Positions 28,893-37,830 of a DNA stretch of 64,000 nucleotides are shown here, piece after piece. Both the position numbers and the translations under genes were made by a program. Below the pieces are notes generated by a model. That model did not search any database. It saw only the letters and a list, made by a program, of their open reading frames with translations, and was not told where the DNA came from. This stretch comes from Granulicatella sp. WM01 (GTDB taxonomy: Bacteria > Bacillota > Bacilli > Lactobacillales > Aerococcaceae): positions 1 through 64,000 of the forward strand of contig NZ_SPPB01000003.1 in assembly GCF_004570605.1 (NCBI RefSeq), read 5' to 3'. Positions within the stretch are counted from its first letter, which is position 1, and each line of letters opens with the position of its first letter.

Positions 28893-29031
28893 AGTGTCCT
28901 CTCCTTTAGTGCATAAATAATCTATTGCAACCATGTTGCATAAGGTTATCACTACCTAAGTGTTTTCTGTTACCTCTTTTTCATATATCCATTATACCAT
29001 GCCAATTTAGTTTTGTAATCGTTATCCTAGA

Positions 29032-29045
29032 TGTTACCGATAACA
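29032..29045. promoter_or_regulatory. mal operator, malCD promoter
   Basis: TGTTACCGATAACA is a near-perfect palindrome identical to three other sites in the island. It lies 13 bases upstream of a possible -35 (TTACAA on the minus strand, 29013-29018), which is 16 bases from TATAAT. It fits a LacI-family (MalR) site and also the general CcpA cre consensus. Confidence 0.8.
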
Positions 29046-29564
29046 ATTTGCACGATACATTTTTCCTATACTCTCTCCTCACATCTCGTTATATGCTCTC
29101 TAATTAAATAGTGCCTCACTAATACGTAAATATAGCATGATTACACATAAAATAATATATAGTATATACAAAGATTACTAAAAAAACGCATTTCTTTAAT
29201 TGGTAGACTTTTCAAAAGTGCCTTAATCTTATCAAGTGCAAGACTCCTTATTAAATAGGTGTATTGGATTGACTAGATACACTTATTAAACACGACGTCT
29301 CCTCAGTTGAGGTATATATCTTGTCTAAATGTTGAGAATTTTCAAATGCTTAAAAACAACTTTAACATTATAAAATGCATCCTTAATGTACAGTTATTTC
29401 AATTCATTATAATTTATTACAACCATAAAAACGCACTCATTCTATAAAACCTAGCACTTCACATGATTAGTCATACAAAGACATGTTGTTCAAACACACA
29501 CTCATTCAAACAAACTTCCCCTTACTCTTCTCAGAACTACCTTCACATATTGAAAGTAAACTAT

Positions 29565-29613
29565 AAAAACTGTATGATATTATTCCGTTTGGAAGATATA
29601 CCATACAGTTTTT
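29565..29613 (-). terminator. terminator of the LRR surface protein gene
   Basis: AAAAACTGTATG (29565-29576) pairs with CATACAGTTTTTT (29601-29613). The T-run on the minus strand is at 29565-29569. Confidence 0.75.
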
Positions 29614-29758
29614 TGTATTCACAATACATTTATGTTAAGGACTATTTCTCGTTATAAAATGCACGTTTATTCTATTGCATAAGCTATGATAAACTCAAAT
29701 TTAGTACACTATTTCTTTCATTTAAAGCACCCCTATGCTATCCCTTTTTTTAAACACA

Positions 29759-31645
29759 CTATGCACGTTTTCTTCTAAATAACCAGATACCTAAACTAAT
29801 AGCTCCTACACCCAATGTCAATGGAGCAGTTGCATTTGCTTCGCCTGTATAAGGTAATTCATTCTTCCCTTGAGATAATGGTTTTGATTGAGGAGATGAC
29901 GAAGCGTGGTGCGATGACTGTTTATTTTTATTATCATGTTTGTTATTAGATGATTGATTTTTGTCAGAAGCTGATTGTCCATCATTTCTATGAGATTGAC
30001 CTGTTTTATCTATATCCTCTCCTGCTTGTTTTGTATCATATTTATCTGTTGTTTGTCCTATGTTTGACCTATTATTCTCTTTTGACTGTTCTGTTTCTGA
30101 GCTATCATCAACTTTTGGTTGTCCTGCTTTTAAACCATCATCAGCTTTTGGCTGCTCTACTTTTGAACCGTCATCAGCTTTTGGCTGCTCTACTTTTGAA
30201 CTGTCATCAGCTTTTGGCTGCTCAGGTGTTTCTTTAGGAACTTCTGGTTTTTCTGGTGTGTCTTTTGGTTCAGGTAATTTAGGAAATCTATTTGGATCTG
30301 TTGGTGCTACTGATTTTGTAGTATCAATCTGCTCAATAATCACATTATGTTTATCCCCGAAAGCCTCTAGTAATTTGTCTTTAATCGCTGGGGTTTTCAC
30401 TTTAAAGACAACTGCATTAGGAACATCAAAACTATCTTTTTGTATACTAAAGTTATCTCCAGTATAATTGATATGAACCTCACGTAAATTATCTAAAGCA
30501 CCAGATAAAAATTGTGACGGCAATGTATGAACATTATCGCCTAGTGTCACTTTTTCTAGCTTTGGTAATCCACTTACAGCATAACGTTCAAAATCGTTCA
30601 CTTGATTTGGAAAATTCAACTCTTTTAATTCAACATTTTCAAAGAACGCTAGTTTTTCAACACTTTTCAATGTTTCAGGCATTTCTACATTTTTCAGCGT
30701 TTTTACACCAGAAAAAGCAAACATTCCTAGTTTTTCTAAGCCATGACTTAATACAATATGCTCTAATGAGGCTTGGTTTGCAAAAGCATACCCATCAATA
30801 ACTTTTGTTTCTGGTAATGTTTTAAACATTTTTCCTTCTTTTTGAGCTGGATAATAGATTAAACGTGATTTATTCTTAGTGTATAATACACCATCTTCTG
30901 TAGCGTATGTTTGATTGGCTGGATTGATAGTCACACTTTCTAAGCCTGTTGAGTATCTGAACGGATATTGTCCAATATGCTCTAACGTACTAGGCAATGT
31001 AATATGTTTTAACTTAGATAAATTTGAAAAAGCCTCATCTTCAATAGACGTCAATGTCGCACCGTCTTCAAAAGTTAAACTTTCTAAACGCTCACTAAAA
31101 TCAAACGCTCTTTTTCCTATCGTTTTTAGCGAGCTTGGTAATGTGATATGTTTCAACTCTGAATTTGCAAAGGCATTACTTTCAATACTATCCAATTGAC
31201 TTCCTTGTTCAAACATTACCGTATTTGCTTTACTGCCACTAAAAGCTCTTTTATGAATAATACGTACCGTACTTGGTAGCGTAATTTGACTAGGATAGTA
31301 CGTTACTGCACCCAATTCATCAGGATAGTAAGCCAATGCTTCTTCTCCAATTTCTGTTACTGTAAATTCTTGTTGTCCAATCATAAATGTCTTGGGTACA
31401 ATAAACGGTTTATCTCCTTGGTCTGCTTTAAATTGTACGGGAATACCATTTCCTAATTGTACAGTACCTTTATTATTTTCAAGACTTAATATTTTGTATT
31501 TGATATTGTCATATGTCACTACACTTCCTGTTTTTAATGGTGTTGACACATTAGCACTTGCTTCATTAGCTCTAACTCCTAACGGTAAAGTCTGTGGTGT
31601 CGCTAATAGAACCAGTAAACTCCCTACAATATACTTTTTCTTCAT
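29759..31645 (-). CDS. BspA-type leucine-rich-repeat surface protein with LPYTG anchor
   Basis: This is a wall-anchored protein of 628 residues. A signal peptide spans about residues 1-26. About twelve BspA/LRR_5 repeats follow between roughly 100 and 420, with the recurring pattern ITLPSxLxxIGxxAFxxSxxLxxLTF. A Lys/Pro-rich stalk contains five 11-residue repeats (QPKADDxSKVE). LPYTG at 597-601, a hydrophobic helix and RRKRA end the protein. BspA-type proteins are often adhesins. It sits between malX and malC, although transport of maltodextrin does not obviously need it. It is flanked by its own terminator and a long upstream gap, so it is probably transcribed alone. Confidence 0.9.
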   Translation of the reverse strand: MKKKYIVGSLLVLLATPQTLPLGVRANEASANVSTPLKTGSVVTYDNIKYKILSLENNKGTVQLGNGIPVQFKADQGDKPFIVPKTFMIGQQEFTVTEIGEEALAYYPDELGAVTYYPSQITLPSTVRIIHKRAFSGSKANTVMFEQGSQLDSIESNAFANSELKHITLPSSLKTIGKRAFDFSERLESLTFEDGATLTSIEDEAFSNLSKLKHITLPSTLEHIGQYPFRYSTGLESVTINPANQTYATEDGVLYTKNKSRLIYYPAQKEGKMFKTLPETKVIDGYAFANQASLEHIVLSHGLEKLGMFAFSGVKTLKNVEMPETLKSVEKLAFFENVELKELNFPNQVNDFERYAVSGLPKLEKVTLGDNVHTLPSQFLSGALDNLREVHINYTGDNFSIQKDSFDVPNAVVFKVKTPAIKDKLLEAFGDKHNVIIEQIDTTKSVAPTDPNRFPKLPEPKDTPEKPEVPKETPEQPKADDSSKVEQPKADDGSKVEQPKADDGLKAGQPKVDDSSETEQSKENNRSNIGQTTDKYDTKQAGEDIDKTGQSHRNDGQSASDKNQSSNNKHDNKNKQSSHHASSSPQSKPLSQGKNELPYTGEANATAPLTLGVGAISLGIWLFRRKRA

Positions 31646-32264
31646 AATAATTCATTTCCTACCATTCTAAACATAAGATTAATTTATGTATATTGATCAA
31701 TATATGACGTATTATACCATCGCATATTTTTTAAGTCAAATTAATTATTTTTTTAAATATAATTAACAAATGTATAGCTGCTATTTTTTTACATTTAATT
31801 ACCATTATTTAGCAAAAAAATATCCCCTCATATTCACTTACCTATCTTATAGACAACACTTTCCATATCCAATGCATACCTGTAAAATCCGTTATTTTAC
31901 AATCCCTATTCTATAAGTATGTTACACACATAAATAATATGCGTTACTCTACTTTACTTACTATCAATATACATATACTCTATCTTTACATTTCACATAA
32001 AATACAACTCATAAATGACTTTACTAGCAAGAACCATACGTTTCTGTACAATGAGAAACGTATGGCTGTATTGTCTGTATAAAATAAGTCATGTTTTATG
32101 AATTGTGTACACATTCAAAATACTCTATGCCAAATAGGATTTATAGTCACTTTATCTAGTTTTAAGAATATACAACTGTACTACAATCCTCTTATTTTGT
32201 ATAGATAAAAAATGGCTTTAAACTAGGAGATTCCCCCTCGCTTAAAGCCAATTCATTTATCTCA
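31646..32264. other. 600-bp gap upstream of the LRR gene
   Basis: AT-rich and without a gene. It contains a CCATACGTTTCT / AGAAACGTATGG hairpin at 32034-32065 without a clear T-run, and the malX terminator. Confidence 0.5.
32213..32250 (-). terminator. terminator of malX
   Basis: TGGCTTTAA and TTAAAGCCA arms surround a GGGGGA-containing loop, with a T-run on the minus strand. The sequence resembles the rsmA terminator at 680-730. Confidence 0.8.
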
Positions 32265-33533
32265 TTATCGTTGATGTTTTTGTTGAATTTGTTCTTTAAT
32301 AAATTTTATAGCATCATCAGCTGCTTGTTGAGCAGATTTTTTACCACTTGCATTTTCTAATAACATCGTTTCTCCTGCACCCCATACTTCACTCATTTCT
32401 GGAATACTTGGCATTGGTTCGTTGTATTTGAACTGTTCAATAACAGCATTGACAACTTCATTATTTTGTGATTTAGCATACTCTCGTGCTTTTAAGTTAG
32501 CTGGCACTTCATTTGTTTTATCAAATAATGTTTTTGAATTTTCTTCATTGGCTAAAAATGAAACAAGTTTTGTCGCCGCATCTTTATTTTTAGCCCCCGT
32601 TGGAACAATCCATGCTTTACCACCTGCAAATGCTTTATAATGTTCTCCATTAGGTAAAGTTGGAATAGTTGCTGCACCAACATTAATATTAGCTTCTTTC
32701 ATTTTTGCAACTGCCCAAGGTCCATCAATAACAACTGCTGTTTTGCCTTCCAAGAAACTACTTTGAATAAAATTATTTACATTGCTTACATCTTGTATCC
32801 CTTGTGGCCAAACATTATAAAATGTTTTTTGGTATTCCATCGCTTTAACAGCACCTGCGTTTCCCACACCAATATCACTTGGATCTGTCCCTTGTTTACC
32901 AAATACATAAGAACCATAACCTGACAATAAACCATAAGTATGGTAATAGTTCGTAAATGGTGCTAAAAATCCTGTGTATTTACCTGGTTCATTTGCAAAA
33001 GCAAAACGGTCTTCTTTATTGATTGCTTCTAAGTCTGCAAATGTTGTTGGAGCTTTAGACACTAAGTCTTTATTATACAGCATCACAACACTTTCAATAA
33101 CTGCCGGTTCAGCATAAATTTTACCGTCAATTGTTACTGCAGATTTCGTTACACTATCCAACTCATCTGCTTGTCCAAATGAAACATCTGTAATCGCACC
33201 AGAACGTGCCAATTTTCCAACATGATCATAAGGCACTAACATCACATCTGGAGCATTTCCAGATTGATTATCTAGTGGCAAGTTCTCAGACCCTTTTAAT
33301 GCATCTCCTGTTACAATGTCAACTTTAACATTATACTCTTTTTCAAACTTTTCTTTAATGCTTTCTAGGAATGGTTTATACCCTTCATCTACATAGGCTT
33401 TTACTACCCCCCCGACATTTTTTGAGGTTTGTTGTGATTCTGTTCCAGTTTGACTTGGACGACCACATGCTGCTAGTGCTAAAACTGCTCCTAATAGTGC
33501 TGAACTTTTTAAAATATTCTTTGTAAACGTCAT
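32265..33533 (-). CDS. malX: maltose/maltodextrin-binding lipoprotein MalX
   Basis: This is the extracellular receptor of the maltodextrin ABC importer. The signal sequence has lipobox LAACG (Cys 23), followed by a type I extracellular solute-binding fold. Family phrases include 'YDHVGKLARSGAITDVSF', 'AEPAVIESVVMLYNKDLV', 'GKTAVVIDGPWAVAKMKEANINVGAATIPTLPNGEHYKAFAGGKAW' and 'EVWGAGETMLLENASGKKS'. At 422 residues it is of normal length. It has its own promoter (TTGCAC - 17 - TAAGAT), operator and terminator, so receptor output is separate from malCD. Confidence 0.95.
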   Translation of the reverse strand: MTFTKNILKSSALLGAVLALAACGRPSQTGTESQQTSKNVGGVVKAYVDEGYKPFLESIKEKFEKEYNVKVDIVTGDALKGSENLPLDNQSGNAPDVMLVPYDHVGKLARSGAITDVSFGQADELDSVTKSAVTIDGKIYAEPAVIESVVMLYNKDLVSKAPTTFADLEAINKEDRFAFANEPGKYTGFLAPFTNYYHTYGLLSGYGSYVFGKQGTDPSDIGVGNAGAVKAMEYQKTFYNVWPQGIQDVSNVNNFIQSSFLEGKTAVVIDGPWAVAKMKEANINVGAATIPTLPNGEHYKAFAGGKAWIVPTGAKNKDAATKLVSFLANEENSKTLFDKTNEVPANLKAREYAKSQNNEVVNAVIEQFKYNEPMPSIPEMSEVWGAGETMLLENASGKKSAQQAADDAIKFIKEQIQQKHQR

Positions 33534-33644
33534 ACGTCATTCCTCCTAAATAAAAATATTAATTTCCAATCATTGAAATCGTATACATAAATCGTATACA
33601 CCTATCTTATGCCAACTTTTAAAGTTGTGCAATCTTTTTTAATC

Positions 33645-33658
33645 TGTTACCGATAACA
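33645..33658. promoter_or_regulatory. mal operator, malX promoter
   Basis: TGTTACCGATAACA lies exactly 12 bases upstream of the malX -35 box. Confidence 0.85.
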
Positions 33659-33823
33659 ACTTTTTTATTATCATGAAATTATCATTAATTCCATATTATT
33701 TACGCATAAATCTCTATTTCATCTGTATACGTTTACCAGTATGCTCCAATAAATCTGTCGTCATTCCATTAAAAACACTAATTTAACGTTTAGAAAAAAC
33801 TAAGCATTGTGAGGTATATATTT

Positions 33824-33872
33824 AAAACTGCGAGAAATCACCGCTTATAAACGAAAATTTCTCGCAGTTTTT
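33824..33872 (-). terminator. terminator of the neopullulanase operon
   Basis: The 15-base arms AAAACTGCGAGAAAT and complement end in TTTTT. A related hairpin follows malR at 38342-38389. Confidence 0.8.
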
Positions 33873-33901
33873 GTTATTTGCAAATCTTTTTCCAGATCCA
33901 T

Positions 33902-35665
33902 TTATTTTACATGTAACAGATTGCTGTTAACTTCTACAACACATTCAAATGGTGCTAAATAAGCCGTATGTTGTTGTGTTGAAAAATTACCGACTATATG
34001 ACATGGTAGAGTATGCTCTCCTAAATTGAAGTACCCCGTTAATGTTGTATGACCATCTTTTCTAGTCATACAAACCATGCCATTATTTTTCACTGTTATC
34101 TCCACATGACCTTTACCAATAACTGAAGAATAACGTTTTCTAAACGCGACTAATCGTTTGATAAAAGCTAACATCTGTTTATTTTGACGTGCTTCATCCC
34201 ACCACATCGGTTTACGGCAATCTGGATCCATATCTCCAGTCATACCAACTTCTGTCCCGTAATAAATACATGGTGTTCCTTGTTGTAAAAACATAAAGAC
34301 AAAGGCACATTGTACACGTTTCATATCGTTGTTTGCTACGGTTAAAATGCGTGGCGTATCGTGTGAATCTAACAAGTTAAACATCACTTCACTTGTTTGT
34401 TGGCGATACAACATACGTTGTGCTTGAAGCTGGGAAACCATTCTATCAGGTGTAATACTTCCTTTAACAATACACTCTTTAATACTATCAGTAAATGCAT
34501 AATTCATGACAGCATGAAATTCATCCCCATCTAACCAACGTTGTGAAGAATGCCAAATTTCGCCTAAAATATAAAAATCTGATTTCAAAGCAGTTGTTTT
34601 AGCATAAAACTTTTTCCAGAACTGATGATCAACCTCATTTGCCACATCTAATCGCCATGCATCAATATCACATTCTTTAATCCAATATGTTGCAATATGT
34701 AATAAATACTCTTGAACTTCTTTATTATCCGTATTTAATTTTGGCATATTCGCACTAAAAGCAAATGTTTCATATGGTAATTCTTTTGTATTTTCAATAT
34801 CTTCTATTTCCGTATTCCCTACTGGAAAGCGTAAAATATGAAACCAATCTGCATATTTTGATTGTTCTTGATTAACTAACACATCTTGCCATTGCATTGA
34901 AAAATGTCCAATATGATTAAATACTGCATCAATCATCACTTTCATCCCCCGTGCATGTGCTTGATCTACTAATGTTTTAAATAAAGTCTTATCTCCAAAA
35001 TGCTCATCAATGTCTAAATAATCAATCGTATCGTATTTATGATTTGTCCCTGCTTTAAATATTGGACAAAAATACAAACCATTTACACCTAATTGTTGTA
35101 AATAATCTAAATGGTCTAATACACCTTGTAAATCTCCACCGTAAAAATCCGTTCGTGTCGGTGCTTCTTCACTATCCCAAGGTAAAACGCCATCAGGCGA
35201 TATATCCGGATTTCCATTTGCAAAACGTTCCGGAAAAATTTGATACCATACCGTATCCTTAACCCATTCAGGAACTTTTACCCTATCAACCTCATGAAAA
35301 TACGGCAATTTAAAACATTGTAATCCTTTTAATTCCTCTTGGTTATAAGGGACAATGCCTTGATCAGCATATATCACTTGTTCACCATTATATCCAGTGA
35401 TCACAAAAGCATAAGCTAGACGATTATACTCTGCTCCCAATTCAATCTGCCAATAATCATGATACTGGGTTGTTGCAACTTTTATCATCTCACACGGTGC
35501 ATCAAACTGCCAATTGGTTTCCCACATTAAATATGGATCGCCATGCAACACACCTACACTTTTCACATCATCTTTTTTTGTTCTAAAGCGTAGATGCATG
35601 ACACCTTTTTCGTATAAATACGCATATTCACTTTCCGGTCTATGCAATAATGCTGATAATTCCAT
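33902..35665 (-). CDS. GH13 neopullulanase/cyclomaltodextrinase-type alpha-glycosidase
   Basis: This is an intracellular enzyme (no signal peptide) that opens maltodextrins and cyclodextrins to maltose and short products. The 587-residue protein has an N-terminal CBM34-like beta domain (about residues 1-125) and a GH13 barrel from 'WVKDTVWYQIFPERFANGNP'. The four catalytic regions are visible: DAVFNHIG, WRLDVANEVD (nucleophile Asp), ILGEIWH (acid Glu) and LLDSHDT. The N-terminal domain and barrel pattern place it in the GH13_20 group. It begins directly after the neighbouring glucosidase stops (no gap), so the two are co-expressed. Without a secretion signal it acts on imported dextrins. Confidence 0.9.
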   Translation of the reverse strand: MELSALLHRPESEYAYLYEKGVMHLRFRTKKDDVKSVGVLHGDPYLMWETNWQFDAPCEMIKVATTQYHDYWQIELGAEYNRLAYAFVITGYNGEQVIYADQGIVPYNQEELKGLQCFKLPYFHEVDRVKVPEWVKDTVWYQIFPERFANGNPDISPDGVLPWDSEEAPTRTDFYGGDLQGVLDHLDYLQQLGVNGLYFCPIFKAGTNHKYDTIDYLDIDEHFGDKTLFKTLVDQAHARGMKVMIDAVFNHIGHFSMQWQDVLVNQEQSKYADWFHILRFPVGNTEIEDIENTKELPYETFAFSANMPKLNTDNKEVQEYLLHIATYWIKECDIDAWRLDVANEVDHQFWKKFYAKTTALKSDFYILGEIWHSSQRWLDGDEFHAVMNYAFTDSIKECIVKGSITPDRMVSQLQAQRMLYRQQTSEVMFNLLDSHDTPRILTVANNDMKRVQCAFVFMFLQQGTPCIYYGTEVGMTGDMDPDCRKPMWWDEARQNKQMLAFIKRLVAFRKRYSSVIGKGHVEITVKNNGMVCMTRKDGHTTLTGYFNLGEHTLPCHIVGNFSTQQHTAYLAPFECVVEVNSNLLHVK

Positions 35666-37282
35666 TTATTTCCTCCTTAATACAATAGCTTCGTACGGTG
35701 CTAACACACCATCATACGTGATTCTATCCAATGTTGAAAGAATCACGTCTACATACTCACTCTCAAATGCTTGCTTTGTTGATGTCACATTACATATCAC
35801 AAGTGCATGTTCATCATTCAAATATCGTTCATAAACATACAACCCATCATGTGTCGGCATTAACGCCCATTCTCCTTTAGTAAACAATGATGTCTGCTTC
35901 AATCGTAATAATTGCTTATAATAGTGTAAAACACTCGTACTATCAATGCATTCTTGTTCGACATTATAATCTGCCTCCGCATGAGAAACTATCCACGAGT
36001 GTCTTGGTGTAGCCTCCCATTGCATCATTCCTCTGGCTGTATCTCTTGTTCCATAGCTTAAACTAGACAATATACGTTGTTTATCATAATGTTTGTGTTG
36101 TGCTTTTTGAATAAATTGTTGTGCTGAATTTTCTGTATAATCCGAAAAATGCTGCCATTGTACATTTCTCATTCCAATTTCTTCACCATAATATAAATAA
36201 GGAATGCCTCTTTGTAAATACATTAATGTTGCCATAAGTTTAGCTACACGTGTTCGGTATTCTCCCTCTTGAGCAAGACGTGTGACAATTCTTGGCATAT
36301 CATGATTATTCAAGTATAAGACTGGAAACGTGTATTGTTGCCACTCTGTCATAGCTTGTTTCAAATAGTCAAAATCCAATGCTCCACGTTGATATTGCAT
36401 CGGTAATGTATTGTCTTTTACTGAATCATCTTCAGCAAAATATCTAAATGTAATAGCCGAATGGAAAAAACCTGTTTTTTCATTTGTATAAGCATGACCT
36501 AATAATGCATCTGCTGAAGATGCCTCTCCAACAAAATATGTATTTGGGTATTCTTCTTTAATCTGCTCTACAAACTCATGCATCCATTCATTTACCTTAG
36601 GCAAATTAGCGTAATATTGTTCTGCCAAGACAAACGTATTATGTGTATCATCAGGCATATTTGGAAAATCTTTTTCCTTTGCAATATGGATAAATGCATC
36701 TACTCTAAACCCGTCTATCCCTTTAGCTAACCAATATTTTGCAATGTTTACCATTTCTTGTCTAACTTTTGGGTTCTCCCAATTCAAATCAGGCATTTCT
36801 TTTGCAAACAAATGAAAATAGTATTGATTACTTTCCCACTCCCAAACTGAGCCACCAAAAAAAGATGCCCAATTATTAGGTTCATTTCCTGACTCTTCAT
36901 CTTTATCTGCCCAAATATAATAATGACGATACGGATTGTCCTTGCTCTTTTTAGCTTCCAAAAACCAAGGATGCTTATCCGAAGTATGATTTAATACTAA
37001 ATCAAAAATCACTTTAATGTTACGTTTGTGTGCCTCATTCAATAAATCTTCTAAATCTTTTTGATTACCAAAGATTGAATCAATGTGATAATAATCTGAA
37101 ATATCATAGCCATTATCAACTTGTGGCGAAACAAAAATCGGATTAAGCCAAATCATATTGACACCTAAGTTAGACAAATAATCTAATTTCATTATTATTC
37201 CCCTTAAATCACCAATACCATCTCCATTACTATCACAAAAACTTTTAGGATAGATTTGGTACACTATCAAATTTTCGTGCAT
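35666..37282 (-). CDS. GH13 alpha-glucosidase
   Basis: This cytosolic exo-glucosidase has about 538 residues and the GH13_31-like opening 'LIVYQIYPKSFCDSNGDGIGDLRGIIMKLDYL'. Catalytic regions are DLVLNHTS, GFRVDAFIHI (nucleophile Asp), FVGEAS (acid Glu) and LNNHDMPRIV. The residue after the nucleophile is Ala, whereas the second glucosidase at 39464-41065 has Val, so linkage preference probably differs. The start at 37282 follows AAGGAGGGCGGAT; the seven-codon longer frame is rejected. It is the first gene of a two-gene operon with its own promoter and mal operator. Confidence 0.9.
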   Translation of the reverse strand: MHENLIVYQIYPKSFCDSNGDGIGDLRGIIMKLDYLSNLGVNMIWLNPIFVSPQVDNGYDISDYYHIDSIFGNQKDLEDLLNEAHKRNIKVIFDLVLNHTSDKHPWFLEAKKSKDNPYRHYYIWADKDEESGNEPNNWASFFGGSVWEWESNQYYFHLFAKEMPDLNWENPKVRQEMVNIAKYWLAKGIDGFRVDAFIHIAKEKDFPNMPDDTHNTFVLAEQYYANLPKVNEWMHEFVEQIKEEYPNTYFVGEASSADALLGHAYTNEKTGFFHSAITFRYFAEDDSVKDNTLPMQYQRGALDFDYLKQAMTEWQQYTFPVLYLNNHDMPRIVTRLAQEGEYRTRVAKLMATLMYLQRGIPYLYYGEEIGMRNVQWQHFSDYTENSAQQFIQKAQHKHYDKQRILSSLSYGTRDTARGMMQWEATPRHSWIVSHAEADYNVEQECIDSTSVLHYYKQLLRLKQTSLFTKGEWALMPTHDGLYVYERYLNDEHALVICNVTSTKQAFESEYVDVILSTLDRITYDGVLAPYEAIVLRRK

Positions 37283-37354
37283 ATCCGCCCTCCTTGAATT
37301 CATCTTACTTATCTATTTTACTATTTCAAAACATGATTTCAAACAATAATAAAC

Positions 37355-37368
37355 TGTTATCGGTAACA
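37355..37368. promoter_or_regulatory. mal operator, alpha-glucosidase promoter
   Basis: TGTTATCGGTAACA on the plus strand lies 12 bases from a minus-strand -35 TTGAAA (37337-37342), with -10 TAAAAT at 37315-37320. Confidence 0.85.
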
Positions 37369-37423
37369 AAAATAGCTTATTCAATATCTAAACGTCCTCA
37401 TACAGTCCCCCCAAAAAAAGAGT

Positions 37424-37560
37424 TGTGTTATACTGTAATCATAAGGGCATTTTGGAGACTACTCCAAAATGCCCAAAGTAGATCCGTTACAATTGGTGGC
37501 TCTTTTGATTAAACATAACCGTTATCTCACCAAAGATTTTAGACGGTTATTTTTTATTGT
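37424..37560 (+). pseudogene. decayed duplicate of the toxin-antitoxin locus
   Basis: The segment repeats the antitoxin RNA sequence (GGCATTTTGGAG hairpin, GGTGGCTCTTTTGATTAAA, terminator with ATAACCG / CGGTTAT arms) at roughly 90% by eye. It keeps TATACT (37429-37434), but the -35 position is TCCCCC, so its promoter looks inactive. On the minus strand beyond the terminator only the last residues of a toxin frame remain (YHAFFKDNKK then stop), matching the tail of the intact toxin. Confidence 0.65.
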
Positions 37561-37583
37561 CCTTAAAAAATGCATGATAGAAT

Positions 37584-37612
37584 TTGAACAAGAAAAACAA
37601 TTATGCTATACT
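37584..37612 (+). promoter_or_regulatory. promoter of the antitoxin RNA
   Basis: TTGAAC (37584-37589), 17 bases, TATACT (37607-37612), followed about 7 bases later by the predicted RNA start. Confidence 0.75.
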
Positions 37613-37618
37613 GTAAAC

Positions 37619-37736
37619 AGTGGAGGCATTTTGAAGATTACTCCAAAATGCCCAAAGCAGATCCGTTAAAACCGGTGGCTCTTTTGATTAAAAATAACCG
37701 TTATCTCGCCAAAGATTTTAGACGGTTATTTTTTGT
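37619..37736 (+). ncRNA. predicted antisense antitoxin RNA (RatA-like)
   Basis: A transcript of about 117 nt would start near 37619. It would form a GGCATTTTG / CAAAATGCC hairpin (37625-37651) and stop at the ATAACCG...CGGTTAT hairpin followed by TTTTTT (about 37693-37734). Its 3' half is the exact antisense of the toxin mRNA tail and terminator, the convergent 3'-overlap layout of TxpA/RatA-type loci. It is predicted from promoter and terminator only. Confidence 0.6.
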
Positions 37737-37830
37737 TGCCTTTTTTGAAGAGTGTATGACACAAACTTATTAATAGAATAGTGACTTCACTAAATCCTAA
37801 AATAGTTTGTATGACTTCAAACGCACCCAC
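37726..37830 (-). CDS. TxpA/holin-like type I toxin peptide
   Basis: A 34-residue frame with a GTG start sits 7 bases after GGAGG. The product, GAFEVIQTILGFSEVTILLI in its first part, is one hydrophobic helix followed by the basic tail KKGNKK. This is the pattern of the 'putative holin-like toxin' peptides related to B. subtilis TxpA/BsrG (xVYExLxxMxxFGxxxxxLI...KK). Such peptides insert in the membrane when their antisense RNA is lost. The gene is followed by a terminator shared with the convergent antitoxin RNA. Nine bases in the leader (GGTGGCTCT, minus strand, 37896-37904) can pair with AGAGCCACC just past the 3' end. A short Fst-type toxin was considered, but the motif fits TxpA better. 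Confidence 0.72.
   Translation of the reverse strand: MGAFEVIQTILGFSEVTILLISLCHTLFKKGNKK

Larger units (their letters stand above)
28893..29758. other. intergenic upstream of malC
   Basis: It holds the malC promoter (TATAAT at 28991-28996 on the minus strand), the mal operator and the terminator of the LRR protein gene. No gene was recognised in the remaining 500 bases. Confidence 0.5.
33534..33901. other. malX control region
   Basis: It contains the malX ribosome site, promoter (-35 TTGCAC at 33627-33632, -10 TAAGAT at 33604-33609 on the minus strand) and operator. Two direct copies of ATCGTATACA (starting 33579 and 33592) lie in the leader. The terminator of the upstream hydrolase operon is at 33824-33872. 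Confidence 0.6.

Noticed and set aside
37294-37669. Two plus-strand ORFs of 66-72 codons
   Set aside because: They run through the glucosidase promoter and antitoxin RNA copies, without start signals.
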